A stretch of DNA of 64,000 nucleotides from Xanthostigma xanthostigma (Eukaryota > Arthropoda > Insecta > Raphidioptera > Raphidiidae). Location: positions 34,483,501 through 34,547,500 of the forward strand of contig OY754465.1 in NCBI GenBank assembly GCA_963575645.1, written 5' to 3'. The translations under genes were made by a program, and so were the position numbers. Under the pieces are notes generated by a model. The model ran no database searches and was not told the origin of the DNA. It was given only the letters and a program-made list of their open reading frames with translations. Below are positions 44,980 through 56,940 of this stretch, piece after piece. Numbering within the stretch: position 1 is the first letter of the stretch; every line of letters begins with the position of its first letter.

Positions 44980-47900
44980 ATGTTGTGGTTTCTAACTACT
45001 GATAAAGGTACGTTTCGTATTTGGCATCTTTTTGATATTTACAAACTAAAATATATTACTGAACGCTATTGTTTTTATATATTCAATAAAAGGTTTGTGT
45101 TTGTATTTTTCATGTTATTTATGTACAGGTGAATATTTTTACCTAACCGGTAATGAACCGTATTCAATTGGAAGAAGTGGATGCAACTTAAATTTACCAT
45201 CAGATCAGTCTGTCAGTCGTAAACATGCTTCAGTATATGTCCTAGTAAGTGATATAATAGTAATTATACATGTAATTTTTATGACTTCACCTATCAATTC
45301 AAAATTATAGATTTTTGGTGGTAGTGTCTACAAGCTTTTACTTCGTAGTGATATCCTGTTGTTTCATAATTTTAACTTATTGCATTTTTAGAGCGATCGA
45401 GTGAAAATTGTAGATGTTGGTTCTCGATACGGTACTTATCTAAACGAGGCCATCGCTACGAATGATACATCCACCAGAATTGAACAAAATATGGAAGTTG
45501 AACTGAAGTATGGCGACAGAATTCGCTTTGGAATGCAGTGGAATATTTGGACGTAAGTTGAATCTATTAATTACACAGTATAATATATTCTTTAGAACTA
45601 CTGACTGGATTCGAATACGATTTTTTGCCATTCAATAGCTTATTCCTCAAGGAAGGTTTAAGTCTATAATAGCTGTCCGGCCTGATTTCGTCCAGATACT
45701 AACCAAATTGAAATTGATAGCTGTATGAAATGTAATGTGCTATGAAATTGTAATAAGTCGTAGCCTAAAACTAAAATACATCAAATCTTTGATTAACGTC
45801 TTTTTTTTTAATTTATTGTAAAATACATCAATGTTAAGAATTATCACTGGGTAGAATCCTGGCCGGGCAGCTGGTTAAAAATAAAATAAGCTTTTATCTA
45901 TTGAATATTTATGTATTTTATTATTTTTTAGGTTGCAATGTGTCAATTTTGTTACGGTAATGTCAAATGTATCGGCAGAAGGTAAGGACATAGTTCAGAC
46001 AATATTAACGTCGTTGAGGGGTCAAGTTCTAAGAGACTGGGACGAGTCGTGTACGCACATTACTTTAGAAATGGTGTTGCTAACGGCGAAAATGTTGTGC
46101 GCTCTCACTATCGGTCGACCGATAGTGAATATCCAGTATTGGCGTGACTGCTTACAGTGTGTCGAGGAAAACAGACCGTTGCCGAACCCTAAGTCATACC
46201 TACCGCCTATCCAGGAAGATCTTATCGATAAAGAAAATGTCTCACTCGAATACAATCCAGAAAGAAAAGTTCTTTTTAAGGGAAAGATATTTTTGTTCGC
46301 TAATGATCAAGCTTATCAAAGACTTCGCGTTATGGTTGAGATTGCTGGTAAGTCCATGTTTTCGTTTTAAAAAGTATCATGCCTTACACTTGTGAGAAGG
46401 TGTATCCTTTTTAGAGCTCGTCTGATTTTGAAACTCATTTATAAGGTTTCGTAGCCAAATGGCAAAGAAACAGAACCCTTATATTTTCGTCATGTCCGTC
46501 CGTTTTATAACTCCGCCGTTTTTCCATTGATTGTGATAAAATTGTACAGGCAGTTGTCTTATGTGAACCTCCACACGATTGTGTGAAACTTAACAATAAA
46601 AAAAAAGTTCAGAGCTAGCTTTCCATACCTAGAACTGAAGGATGAAGATTGATTGTTATGCATCCCATTGCCCGAGGTATCTTTGGACTGGTCTTTAAAA
46701 ATGCTATAAAATTTCTGAAGTGACATTTTTTTAGGTGAATATTTCACGAGATGTAAGCTCTTAAAGTCGTTAATAATGGTCTCTCCACATTCTTAGAAAA
46801 TCTGAAAAAATCAATAGTAGCATTTTATAAATTATTTCAACACAACATTATTTTGAACAAGACATGTTAACAAGTTTTTGGTAATTACACACTTTCACGG
46901 TCACCTGGTTTTTTGGCTCTAGAAAATCGAAAAATACATGGATTTCAATGATCTCGGTCTCAAAAAGTTCCATTTTACGGCGGATTTATGAAAAAAATTA
47001 GTAGAAGTAGCTAAAATAAAAATTTTTTTTCTAAAAAATATTTATTTAATTGACTGTCAATTAAATATACATTTTTTAGAAAACGCAATTCTATTCAAAC
47101 AATTAACTATCTAATTCGCATACCCCTTCATCGTTCACCCCGGAATTACAATTCGCATACCCCTTTATCGTTCACCCCGGAATTACAATTCGCATACCCG
47201 TTTATCGTTCACCCCGGAATTGTTTTTTTAAAAACTCCACATTTGCCCCTTCCCGTTTCACTGCGAGACAATTCGCATACCCCTTTATCGTTCACCCCGG
47301 AATTAATTCTATTCAAACAATTAACTATCTAATTCGCATACCCCTTCATCGTTCACCCCGGAATTACAATTCGCATACCCCTTTATCGTTCACCCCGGAA
47401 TTACAATTCGCATACCCGTTTATCGTTCACCCCGGAATTGTTTTTTTAAAAACTCCACATTTGCCCCTTCCCGTTTCACTGCGAGACAATTCGCATACCC
47501 CTTTATCGTTCACCCCGGAATTACAATTCGCATACCCGTTTATCGTTCATTAACTTTTTTGAAATTTTTTTTTTTCAAAATATTCATTTTTTTATGTAGA
47601 TTGCGAAAAAAAATATACGAACTTGATTCCACGACGTCAGAAACAGTTATAAAGGATTATATGTAGAAAGTCAATTTTTTTTTGCATTTAAAGTCATGAA
47701 ACTGTGAGAAATATTGATTTTTTCAATTTTCGTATTTTTTTCCTAAAATCCGCCATAAAAACGAAGATTTAAAAAAAAAATTCATCGAAATCGGATGATT
47801 TTTCGATTTTCTAGAGCCAAAAAACCAGGTGACCGCGAAAGTGTATAATTACCAAGTTTTTTATATATCCATAATTTTCAGTTTTCAATAGCAGTAATCT

Positions 47901-50900
47901 AGTAATAACAAAATAATACTCCACAGGAACCCTATGTTCTATGTATACGTTTATGACGGTCATTTGACCGGTTTTTAAAGCTTCATCTTTTCACGCAAAT
48001 ATTTGTTTCGCCAAAGATCTTAAATTATGGCTAATGTTAAAAGATGGCCTTAAAAAAATAATTTATTTTCGGTAATTTTGAACGACAATTTTATTTAACT
48101 AGGTGGTCGAGCTACTACCTGGAAAGAATTTGGCTTCCAGGGCATGGAAGATCCAAGTGTACTTGTATTACGGCCGAGCTCAGAAGCTCCGCCTGTCGAA
48201 CATTTGGATCAAGTTGACGCTTACCTTCGTAACAGAGGCAAACGATTAATATCCGAACACGAGATCGCGTTAGCAATATTACACTGCGACGTTTCGAAAC
48301 ACTGTAATCCATATTTTGATGTAACAAACGCAATTTTCGGTCAGAGAGAACAGGTGACCGCCAATCAACATGCCGCCGTTTTGTCCAAAGGCACACAGGA
48401 AAGTCACATGGCCGATACTCAGCGGAGCAATATTTCAGTAGGTGAGAGTTTCGGAATACCTTCGCAGGACATGATCAAGACGCAGGAAATTGACGCCGGT
48501 TACAATCCAAATCAGTCACAGGATAATGTCGGTCTTTTCGCGTCACAGACTGGCATCGGAAAGAAACGTAAAAGTGACTTTGAAGGTGACCAGCCTACTC
48601 AAACAACATTCTTTGATGTGTAAATATGTTTTATTTTTCTACAAATAGATAGAATATCGCAGGGGTGAACAGAGTTTTTGCAGTAAGAGCCACACCCAAA
48701 GTTCTTGGTGTAAAAATATGCCAGCCAATTGGGCGACGGGACCATTCCAACTTCAAAAATAATGACATTTTTACAGTATAATAAATAAAATAGCGTATCT
48801 GTCAACGCATGCGGTGGCGTGGGTAACGGCTAGTAATTAATATTGGGGTATTTGCCATTCCTTTGCATGGTTACATAATATGGTTTCACGTTTAAAAGGT
48901 AATCAAAGCGTGCTTGTCAGCTACCTAACTAATTTCTTTTTGACAGATCTTCAGAACAAAAAAAAAAACAGCTGATTTTTTTATGCGCCGATTTTCCCCA
49001 AAAACAATAGGGCTCTTCATATTTGCATGTCAAATATTTTATCGAAGCTTTGCTTCAATCCGCTGAACCGCTTGACCTGTATCATACTCACAGACAAAAA
49101 GGCGAACAGATTTTTCCCAAACATATTTTTTTTCGATTTTTTCGACCTTAGATGAAAAATATTGTAAAAATTTGAAAAGTTAATTTTGACCTTGTGGAGT
49201 TGGAATGGTAAAAAAATCAATTTAATAAGTCTGGTCTCATTAAATTTCATTGAATACGTAAATAATAAAATAAAAACCTACTGCAGAAGGTTCTTATAAT
49301 AGATTGAAATCATACTACATAGATTGCGAAGGTTATATCATAGAATGCCGAACTGAACAAATATTTTTTATTTATTGAGTCAAGTAAGCTCTTGAAGAGC
49401 AGAATGCGGCTCGGGAGCCACAGCTTGGGTACCAATAGAATATAACAACGATAATGGGTATTTGGGAAGCTTTTAAATGTTAAAGCATGTGCTGGCAATA
49501 CAGAAATCTTCGGACACAACTGCTTGTTTATTGGTCAGATTCTTCAGATTTAAATTGGTTCTAGCAGTTCTAGGTTTCTATCAAATTCAGGGGTATTGTT
49601 AAAACCAAATTCTAACAATTGGGTGATTTTACCAACAATCAGTTACCTTTGAAGGCTTTGTATTGTCGACACAGGCTTCAGTGGTTCAGAACTTGCCAAC
49701 AAACACGCGCAACAATAATAAATCAGGATGCACAGAGGAAGTTAGGAACTACTATTTTTCAAAAGAAGAGTATAGGATACCTGTCTGACTAATTTGATAC
49801 TCATAGTATTGATACCATTCTGTAGATGAACTGTCGCAAAAGTTTGGAAGTATTTGAAGTTGCTTTTCTTTTTTCGGCGCGATTGTGATAGTTAAGGCCG
49901 TGAATCTGTTTTTATTAATTAAACACATTTTTCTAGACAAAAAACCACATCAACTTCCAATGAAAATGCATTTATGCTTCCTGCAAAGAAACAAAGAATG
50001 TACGATATGCCAGAAGCAGAAAATATTCAACAAATAAAGGTAACTGACGTTTTATTACTTTGTTTAAAGGAAGGTGAGAAATGGATTATGTTTTTTACAT
50101 AATCCAATGAAATCTAGATATGGAGTACTAATGTATTACTGCTTATATTATAAAGCGACAGGAAAGAAATGGTGCACGCATGTCTCTTTCTAATCCATCT
50201 TATTATATGTTGTTGAACAAAGGCGGAATGACTGCCGCAATTATCGCTATCTCTTTCTATCATTTTGCTCACGCAGCCCAGACTAGTGCTGCATATGTAT
50301 ACCTCGATGAAATGATCAAAGTGAAGGGCAGACCTAGAAAAGACGGATTTTATTTTATAGATCGAGAATCACTGAATAGGAAATATATTGAAATAAGTAC
50401 TTTTTTAACCGACGAAAAACAAAAACGGAGGAGGTTCTCAATTCGACGCGTATATTTTTTTTTTTTATTTTTTTTTTTTTATTTTTTTTTTTTATTTATG
50501 TATGACCACGCATAACTTTTTACAGAGTAGTCCGATTTTGATAATTATTTTTTTGTTTGAAAGGGTATACCCCGAAGTTGGTCCCATATAAATTTGGTAA
50601 AAAAATTTAAACCCTAAGGGTAGGAAAACAGGGGATGATTGATTGTTCACTCACTGATTGTAATGTATGACCACACATAACTTTTTACAGAGTGGTCCAA
50701 TTTTGATAATTATTTTTTTATTGGATAAGGTATACCTCGAGGCTCGTCTCATATAAATTTGGAAAAAAAACTCCTACCCTAAGGGTGGGAAAATAGGGGT
50801 GATTTATAGTTCACTCACAGATTTTCATGCTTTGTGTATTACAATTATAAATTATATAGCCACAAAAAATTATAAAATAAAAACTTTTTAACAAAAAAAT

Positions 50901-53900
50901 TAAACCGCCGAAAAACTGAAAAGCAAAAAATAATAAATCTTTTTATTTAACTAAGTAGTTGAACGTACGTGACAGTCTAGTATATCTAAGTAATTTTGAG
51001 TCGGCGTCAACAATCCTCCGCCGGAAATCTCTGAGAGTTCACGAGAGTTCTCTAATTTGATTTGGTTATTTCTTTTAGTGATCTTTGTTCATTGATTGTT
51101 TGACGCCGACTCAAAATTACTTAGATATACTAGACTGTCACGTACGTTCAACTACTTAGTTAAATAAAAAGATTTATTATTTTTTGCTTTTCAGTTTTTC
51201 GGCGGTTTAATTTTTTTGTTAAAAAGTTTTTTTTTATTGAAACATTTATCGAATTTGCCGCGCACTGGGCTCAAGCGGCTAAGTACCGTACTATGTGTGT
51301 ATAGTTTCTTCTGTTTATTTTATTCTTTGAGTCTTGCGCTGGAATTTTGATTAGACTTTTACCTTTAAATCTAAACTTATGGTAGTACTGTCGATACCAC
51401 AAGTATCAAATAGACATATTTGATTTACATAGTATTTAGATTTGACAACGCCACGTAAAAGTAAGGGAGATAGAGGAATACTGACATTAAGTCTGTTTCT
51501 CTCAAAATATTAGAACTTGCATATAAAGCTATAGTTACAAGTTTTATACGTGTTTTTAAAATGTCAGAGTTGCCACATATAATAAAAATAACGAGATAAA
51601 AAATACATTATTGCCAATTACTCTTCTCACATGCTCTGAACTTTAATTTTTAAATGATCAAAATGTTTGAAAATTTTTTTTCTTTCTGTTTATACAAAAT
51701 TCATTGAAATCTGAACGGTACTTTTTAAGAAATTTAATAAAATCTGTGATTTCTCGTAAGGTTCAATGTTAAATGCAAAACACGTTTGATATTAATTACT
51801 TTTTGGCTCTCTGTAGCTTTTTGAAATTTTAAGTGGTTCATTATCTTATTAAAATCTACCAATATGCCAAATCTCATTTTATTCTGAACAGTAACTCTAA
51901 CTGACAGGACTACCTTAAGACATTTGTTTTCAACTAAATGGAGAGCTCTTATTTGAAAACAAGTGACGACTCTTAAATCTAGTTTTAGAGCTGAAAGTCG
52001 TATCAGACATCAAGTGGATCACTCACTGTAAGCTATAAGATAAGAATAATAGATTTTAAATTTGAGAAAAATAAAAAACTAACTGCTTTCTACATCTAGA
52101 GAGTAAAAAAGTTAGGCGAAAACTGTGTTTTACAGTCTGGAAAAGGATTTTTTATTTGTAGTCACCCTGCGTGTTCAATATTTTTTCTTTTAACGGTGGT
52201 GAATTTTACAGAACGAAATGGATGATTCGCTAAGCAACAAACGACCAGCTGAAGAATATTTGGGTTCGGACTCGAAACGCCCTCATATCGATGATTATGA
52301 AGCGGAAATAAACGGGTTGCTTAACTTCAAAACAGAGAATTCAACCATCATGGACGCGTCGGGCTGGCTCTCTAAAACATTCCTAGCAATGGATATAAAG
52401 AAGGAGGACGATGAAATATACGAAGGCAAACCCGATTACATCATTGACTACATCAAGTCAATACAAAGTAAAATAAAAGTTACAGCAATGCCCCTGGTGC
52501 TGTCTAACCGTACTTCAGACCATGCCGTAAACAATATCGCACAAAACAAATCTAACTTTAAAAAATTTAGAAAAGTAAGTATTTGTAAATTGATACCTCG
52601 TTTGTTTGTTTGTTTTTTTTTTGTATTACCTTAAATAATAGTAACAATAATTAGAGTCGCAATGAATGGAATTTTCGGCACCTAACTGAATACTGAATAT
52701 TCGGCAAGGTTTTGTGCCAAATAATCGAAGATTAAGCAGTTTTCTTGCACGTGTAGTAAGTAGAGAAAGTTTTTAATAACATATATTAGATATCGTGTCC
52801 ATCGATAATAGTTAATAAGAAAAAATTCGCAGGTTTGTGGACAAAAGTTATATTTATAATTGTACGACGTTTCGTCTATAAATTTAGACTTTTTCAAGTA
52901 CAAAATTGAAAATTATTTAAAACAATAATTATGAAAATAAACATTAATTACTAACCATAGCAATTAACAAAAGTTAAGGTACATAAGATAAAAACATGGC
53001 AACTAGTTTATGTATAAATGTTTTAAACAATAAAAATAAAAATTAAAAATAAAAAATTAAAAATTCGTAAGTTAGTTCAATTTCATAATATAGTTGTACT
53101 GACTACTTAAATTTTGAGTGTCTGTTCTATAATTAATAGAATTGTTTTTTCTAATAAAACACATTTCACTGATATTACGTTTTTTCCAATTTGACTCTTT
53201 ATCTAATATTTGAACTTCGTTAAATAGAAATTTATGTCCAGTGTCGAAATGATGAGATGACAACGCGGTCTTATTATCACTTAATAAATTATTGTTTCTA
53301 CAGTCCATTCTGTGTTGGTAAATTCTATGTTTTAGTAACTGTCTTGTTTGCCCCACATAACACTTACTACATTCACAAGGTATTTTGTAAATGATATTAG
53401 ATTGATGAAACAATAATTTATTAAGTGATAATAAGACCGCGTTGTCATCTCATCATTTCGACACTGGACATAAATTTCTATTTAACGAAGTTCAAATATT
53501 AGATAAAGAGTCAAATTGGAAAAAACGTAATATCAGTGAAATGTGTTTTATTAGAAAAAACAATTCTATTAATTATAGAACAGACACTCAAAATTTAAGT
53601 AGTCAGTACAACTATATTATGAAATTGAACTAACTTACGAATTTTTAATTTTTTATTTTTAATTTTTATTTTTATTGTTTAAAACATTTATACATAAACT
53701 AGTTGCCATGTTTTTATCTTATGTACCTTAACTTTTGTTAATTGCTATGGTTAGTAATTAATGTTTATTTTCATAATTATTGTTTTAAGGATGTGTATAA
53801 GGTCAAATTGTGTAGTACATCTAATTAAATTTTCAAAATCATAAATGTATAAAAATTTTCATTTGCGAAGACTTTGTGTTAATTTTAATCATTTTTTATG

Positions 53901-56157
53901 GTAGATTTTCTAAAAATTTTCCTATAATTAAATATTATGAACAAATATTTAACATTTAATTTGACTACTGTGACTTTAGTCAAAAACAATCAGGCAACAT
54001 GGCTGTTCACGTGGTCTTCTGACACTCGGAAACATAACGTGGAGATAGAATTTCTGACCTCAAAAATTTGAAGCTATGGATACTATAAAAATAATAATAA
54101 ATAAAAATGTCAAATCAAAATTCAAAAAAAGTATTTATTTATTATGAATTATTATCAAGCAATTGCAAAGTGGTCATTAAGAAATCAATTATCATTACGC
54201 AAAATAATAAACTGATAAACTGATAAAGTTTACTTTTGGCAGATTTTTGTTAAAGCAAAGTTTTTTCAAATTAATTGCAGAATATAATCTGTACGAACAT
54301 TTTAGTTTTCCAAACAAAAATAAATATCTCAAATCTTTTACATACTTTTGTTACATTACAGCGTTTATCCGACATATAAACGCATTTTGTGTTCTAAATG
54401 CACATAAATCTCAAAAATGACAGGTCCAGAATAATTGACAGTTGGTTCACGTGATATGACATTTCATAAATGCGATTTTTATTATCGACATGCAGGAACG
54501 CGACGTTGCCTCATTGTCTCATTACATCCGCCATTAATTAAGATTAAGATTCGGAGAATTGATTTCATCACTTTCAAAATAAAATATTTCCGTGAAATTG
54601 CTGGTAACTCCACGTTTTTTTGGGCTTGAAAAATCGCAAATTGTACAAAGAAACTGATAATAAGTTTTTGAATCATAAATCTTTGAAATAAAATGATAAT
54701 TGTTTTAATCTTCTCAAAATTTTTAACACTTCCGGTAGAAATAACATTGAGTGAATGGTGATTTTAAAATGAATTTTTTCATAAAAAAGGTCGGTAAAGT
54801 ATCTATTTTTTGGTTTTAATCGATGCAGGAGGTCTAATTCTATAACATATTTTAAATTTAGGCAAAAATCTTTGAATTCAAAAATGTTATATACATCCTT
54901 AAATAATTTTCAATTTTGTACTTGAAAAAGTCTAAATTTATAGACGAAACGTCGTACAATTATAAATATAACTTTTGTCCACAAACCTGCGAATTTTTTC
55001 TTATTAGTTTTTAATAACACAAAATCTAGTATTGAAAGCGAAAAAACTGGAGGTCCCTAAACGCAATATGATTTTGAAGCCCCTCTTAAAATTAAAAACA
55101 ATGTCTTTCTTAACAACGAATTTTGACTTGGTTGTCCTTGTTATTATTTTGTCTTGAAAGTGTATTTTTCCCTAAAGCTGTCCGAACTGTCTAAACATAA
55201 TCTATATTGCTTTATGATAAAAAAATTTAGGAAATAATCACAAAGTAAGATAGAAAGGAGTTTGAATGACAGGCTTTTTCATGATTTTTGCGTCCACAAA
55301 AACAGGCCAAACTGAGAGTTCATTTTTATGGACACTAATAACGTTGATGTTCGGGACGTACCGTTTAACTCAATGATTATTGGTTTAAGAGTATTCGTCC
55401 CTACAAATACCCCATGCACCCTTCATCTCAAATCTTTTCCCCTCGCCTAAAAACGGTTCGCGCTCACCCGACGCTATTTTTAAAGCTAGAGGGTTCTGGT
55501 AAACGCCAAATGAAAGACAAAGAATCAGACTACAGATCCTTCAGGCGAATTTTTTGAAAAAAAATTGCTGAAAAAATTGACAACCTTTTGAAAAAAATAA
55601 TAAGTTACGTAATATTTCACACGTAGGCGAAACTGTTTTTCAAAAAAATCGCCTGAAGGATCTATAGTCTGATTCTTTGTCTTTCATTTGGCGTTTACCA
55701 GAACCCTCTAGCTTTAAAAATAGCGTCGGGAGAGCGCGAACCGTTTTTAGGCGAGGGGAAAAGATTTGTGATGAAGGGTGCAGGGGGTGTTTGCAGGGAC
55801 GAATACTCTTAAACAAGTACTTTGTGCAAAGTAGCCCACTTTTTTAACATTTTAATATAACTGTTTTTGTAGTAATAGCTCGTTGCTTCTGATTGTCTCC
55901 TGTATTATCTTTTATAAATGTTTGGCCACTAATCAAACACTTTGCCTGGACATTTGGCAACACTATTCATTCATTACTTTTTTTTAAAGAATCCAACAAA
56001 ATTGGCGAGATCGATTTGTACATCATATACAAAGGACGTTTCGAAACCGCAGACACAAGACGAAATGGACAACACAGAACAAAACAGTGAGTCCGATTTA
56101 AACTTCTTCGAAAAGTTCGATTTAAATATGAAGACAACACCGCGTTTGATTACATAA
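44980..56157 (+). CDS. nbn: Nibrin (NBS1), MRN-complex subunit
   Basis: Nibrin brings MRE11-RAD50 to DNA breaks and recruits ATM in the nucleus. Conceptual exons: 44980-45007, 45129-45244, 45392-45552, 45932-46347, 48103-48619, 49937-50039, 52212-52574, 55990-56157; 1872 nt, 623 residues, all phases agreeing. The FHA domain spans residues 15-105 (SIGRSG, SVSRKHAS, GSRYGTYLN); tandem BRCTs about 105-290 (THITLEM...ALTIGRPIV; FKGKIFLF). A middle region is Ser/Gln-rich with several SQ/TQ sites (IPSQD, IKTQE, NQSQD, FASQT) and KKRK. The MRE11-binding core NFKKFRK ends exon 7. The last exon gives an acidic/aromatic tail (ESDLNFFEKFDLN), resembling the ATM-binding end. Exon 5 ends two bases before an in-frame stop that belongs to the intron. 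The last exon is the least certain join, since the intron before it holds a transposon. The start at 44980 gives a short coding first exon, as is common in this family. Confidence 0.85.
46873..47861. mobile_element. Inverted-repeat element carrying a satellite array
   Basis: Arms of about 64 bp (GGTAATTACACACTTTCACGG at 46880 and TCTAGAAAATCGAAAAAT) recur inverted at 47799-47861. Between them is the satellite array at 47087-47551. The element lies in the nibrin intron between the BRCT exons (46348-48102). No ORF is seen. Confidence 0.75.
47087..47551. repeat. Satellite-like array with 218-bp higher-order unit
   Basis: A basic unit of about 33 bp (ATTCGCATACCC, YTTTATCGTTCACC, CCGGAATTACA) is embedded in a larger 218-bp unit starting at 47087 and 47305 (AATTCTATTCAAACAATTAA). 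The two large units are nearly identical. The array is closely related to 26257-26480, some 21 kb away. Confidence 0.88.
48740..49215 (-). repeat. Dispersed repeat 'CAATTGGCTG', - strand copy
   Basis: It contains CCAGCCAATTGG, ACCATTCCAACTTC, GGCGTGGGTAACGGCTAGTA and GATTTTCCCCAAAAAC, the inverse of segments in 59360-60010. It lies in a nibrin intron. No coding potential is seen. Confidence 0.6.
50180..50515 (+). other. Unassigned open frame in nibrin intron
   Basis: An ATG-initiated frame of up to 111 codons. The first ~85 residues have mixed composition (ALA-rich helix-like FAHAAQTSAAYVYLDEMI, then KVKGRPRKDGFYFIDRES), while the rest runs into T-rich simple sequence coding for poly-Phe. 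I do not recognise it. It could be a gene or transposon fragment, or an extra nibrin exon, though no matching splice phase was evident. Confidence 0.25.
50500..50825 (+). repeat. Tandem duplication, 165-bp unit
   Basis: GTATGACCACRCATAACTTT begins units at 50500 and 50665; each continues with TCCGATTTTGATAATTATTT-like sequence and a CTAAGGGT block. It is preceded by a T-rich simple repeat (50457-50498). Confidence 0.8.
50880..51230. repeat. Palindrome with arms of about 130 bp
   Basis: The left arm runs from AAAACTTTTTAACAAAAAAA to GAGTCGGCGTCAA (about 51011). The right arm is its inverse from TTGACGCCGACTC (about 51100). A spacer of about 90 bp separates them. It lies in a nibrin intron. 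Confidence 0.82.
53072..53413 (-). pseudogene. GIY-YIG endonuclease fragment of a Penelope-like element
   Basis: 113 codons remain. The pattern IIYKIPCECSKCYVGQT is the GIY-YIG start with the two cysteines usual in Penelope-like endonucleases, followed by LLKHRIYQH (catalytic Arg region), then a SHHFDTGHKF block and an ENWKKR-type segment. The reverse transcriptase upstream is missing, so this is a 3' remnant cut at the palindrome centre. Confidence 0.8.
53442..53633 (+). pseudogene. Inverted duplicate of the GIY-YIG C-terminal part
   Basis: It encodes the same last 63 residues (from SSHHFDTGHKF to the C-terminal KLN) as the - strand fragment at 53072-53413, without amino acid change where compared. 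It lacks the GIY-YIG motif itself. Confidence 0.8.
53789..54898. mobile_element. TTAA-target non-autonomous element
   Basis: 1110 bp bounded by TTAA on both sides (53785-53788 and 54899-54902), with short inverted ends GGATGTGTATAA / TTATATACATCC. Removing it and one TTAA restores the terminal arm of the surrounding Penelope-like element. TTAA duplication is typical of piggyBac-type transposition, but no transposase is present. Confidence 0.8.
55385..55812. repeat. Palindrome with arms of about 180 bp
   Basis: TTAAGAGTATTCGTCCCT at the left matches AGGGACGAATACTCTTAA at the right. The inner arms share GCTAGAGGGTTCTGGTAAAC and CAGATCCTTCAGGCGA with their inverses. It ends about 180 bp before the last nibrin exon. 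Confidence 0.85.
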
Positions 56158-56940
56158 AGTGGACTGTTTACAAAAAATCATTTGCCAATGCAACTATTAT
56201 TTTATATTCTCATTCAATGTGTATTGCATAAATATGTGGAAATTCATCAGTAGAATAGACTCTAGCTCTTAAGTATTACAACAAATCCTTGCTGGAAATG
56301 TCAATCCATGTGAAGATTCAGGTGTATTATGTTGTTCGTTTGTTTTATCGATTCCTAAACTCGAGTCAAAACTGAATTTAAGGTTAGTGTTACTTTTTAC
56401 CTTGAATTCAAACATAATATTAGCTCTGTTCCAACCTGCTATAAACGGTAATGAAACTGTTTGTATCAGTTTTGTGTGCATGCGTCGACTGTTTTGTGAC
56501 TTTTGTTGACATTGGCTGGAACGCTTTTGTGACCATTTGTGATCAGAGAGAGAAAGAGATTGTATCAATACCTGAGGTCATCAGCATCTATATTGTGCAT
56601 CAAAAATCCATTCCAGATTTCAGGATTATAAACAAAAATAAGAGTTTTATGACCTTATTTTTTGATGAGAAACTTTCTTATGCGGCACTTGGACATTTGG
56701 AAGGTAAAATAAAAAATGGTTGTTATGTCGCAAAAAATTGTCATGAAAAATTTCAAAATAGTTTGTTTACTAAAAGCATGGTACCATTTTCAAGGCTGTT
56801 ATTATGTCTAAATTAGAAAATTGTTTAAAATAAAAATTATAGAAGTTTCACTTTGGTCATGACTTCCACAACAATGCATTTTTCATTTTTAAAATAATAG
56901 AAAAAAAATCGTTATTGCGTTGATACTTGTAAATTTATTA
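56158..56940. other. Nibrin 3' flank
   Basis: The 3' UTR of nibrin should lie here. An open frame at 56451-56816 shows no recognised motif and I do not call it a gene. No repeat end is obvious. Confidence 0.4.

Larger units (their letters stand above)
52782..55005. mobile_element. Penelope-like element, palindromic, with 14-bp target duplication
   Basis: It is flanked by AGTTTTTAATAACA at 52768-52781 and 55006-55019. Both ends carry the same inverted terminal sequence (GTTTGTGGACAAAAG; the CTTGAAAAAGTC...GACGAAACGTC hammerhead-like stretch). Inside, a GIY-YIG reading frame on - (53072-53413) faces a shorter inverted copy on + (53442-53633). The right arm is split by a TTAA-flanked insertion (53789-54898). 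The reverse transcriptase is absent, so it is non-autonomous. It lies in the last nibrin intron. Confidence 0.85.

Noticed and set aside
47087-47551. CRISPR-like regular direct repeats
   Set aside because: The setting is a eukaryotic intron, the units are contiguous without unique spacers, and a higher-order period is visible; it is a satellite-like array.
48621-48623. TAA as the end of nibrin
   Set aside because: A good donor lies just before it, and joining to 49937 keeps the frame and leads to the NFKKFRK motif expected near the nibrin C-terminus.
56451-56816. 121-codon open frame after nibrin
   Set aside because: No recognisable motif and no splice context; AT-rich DNA gives such frames at random.
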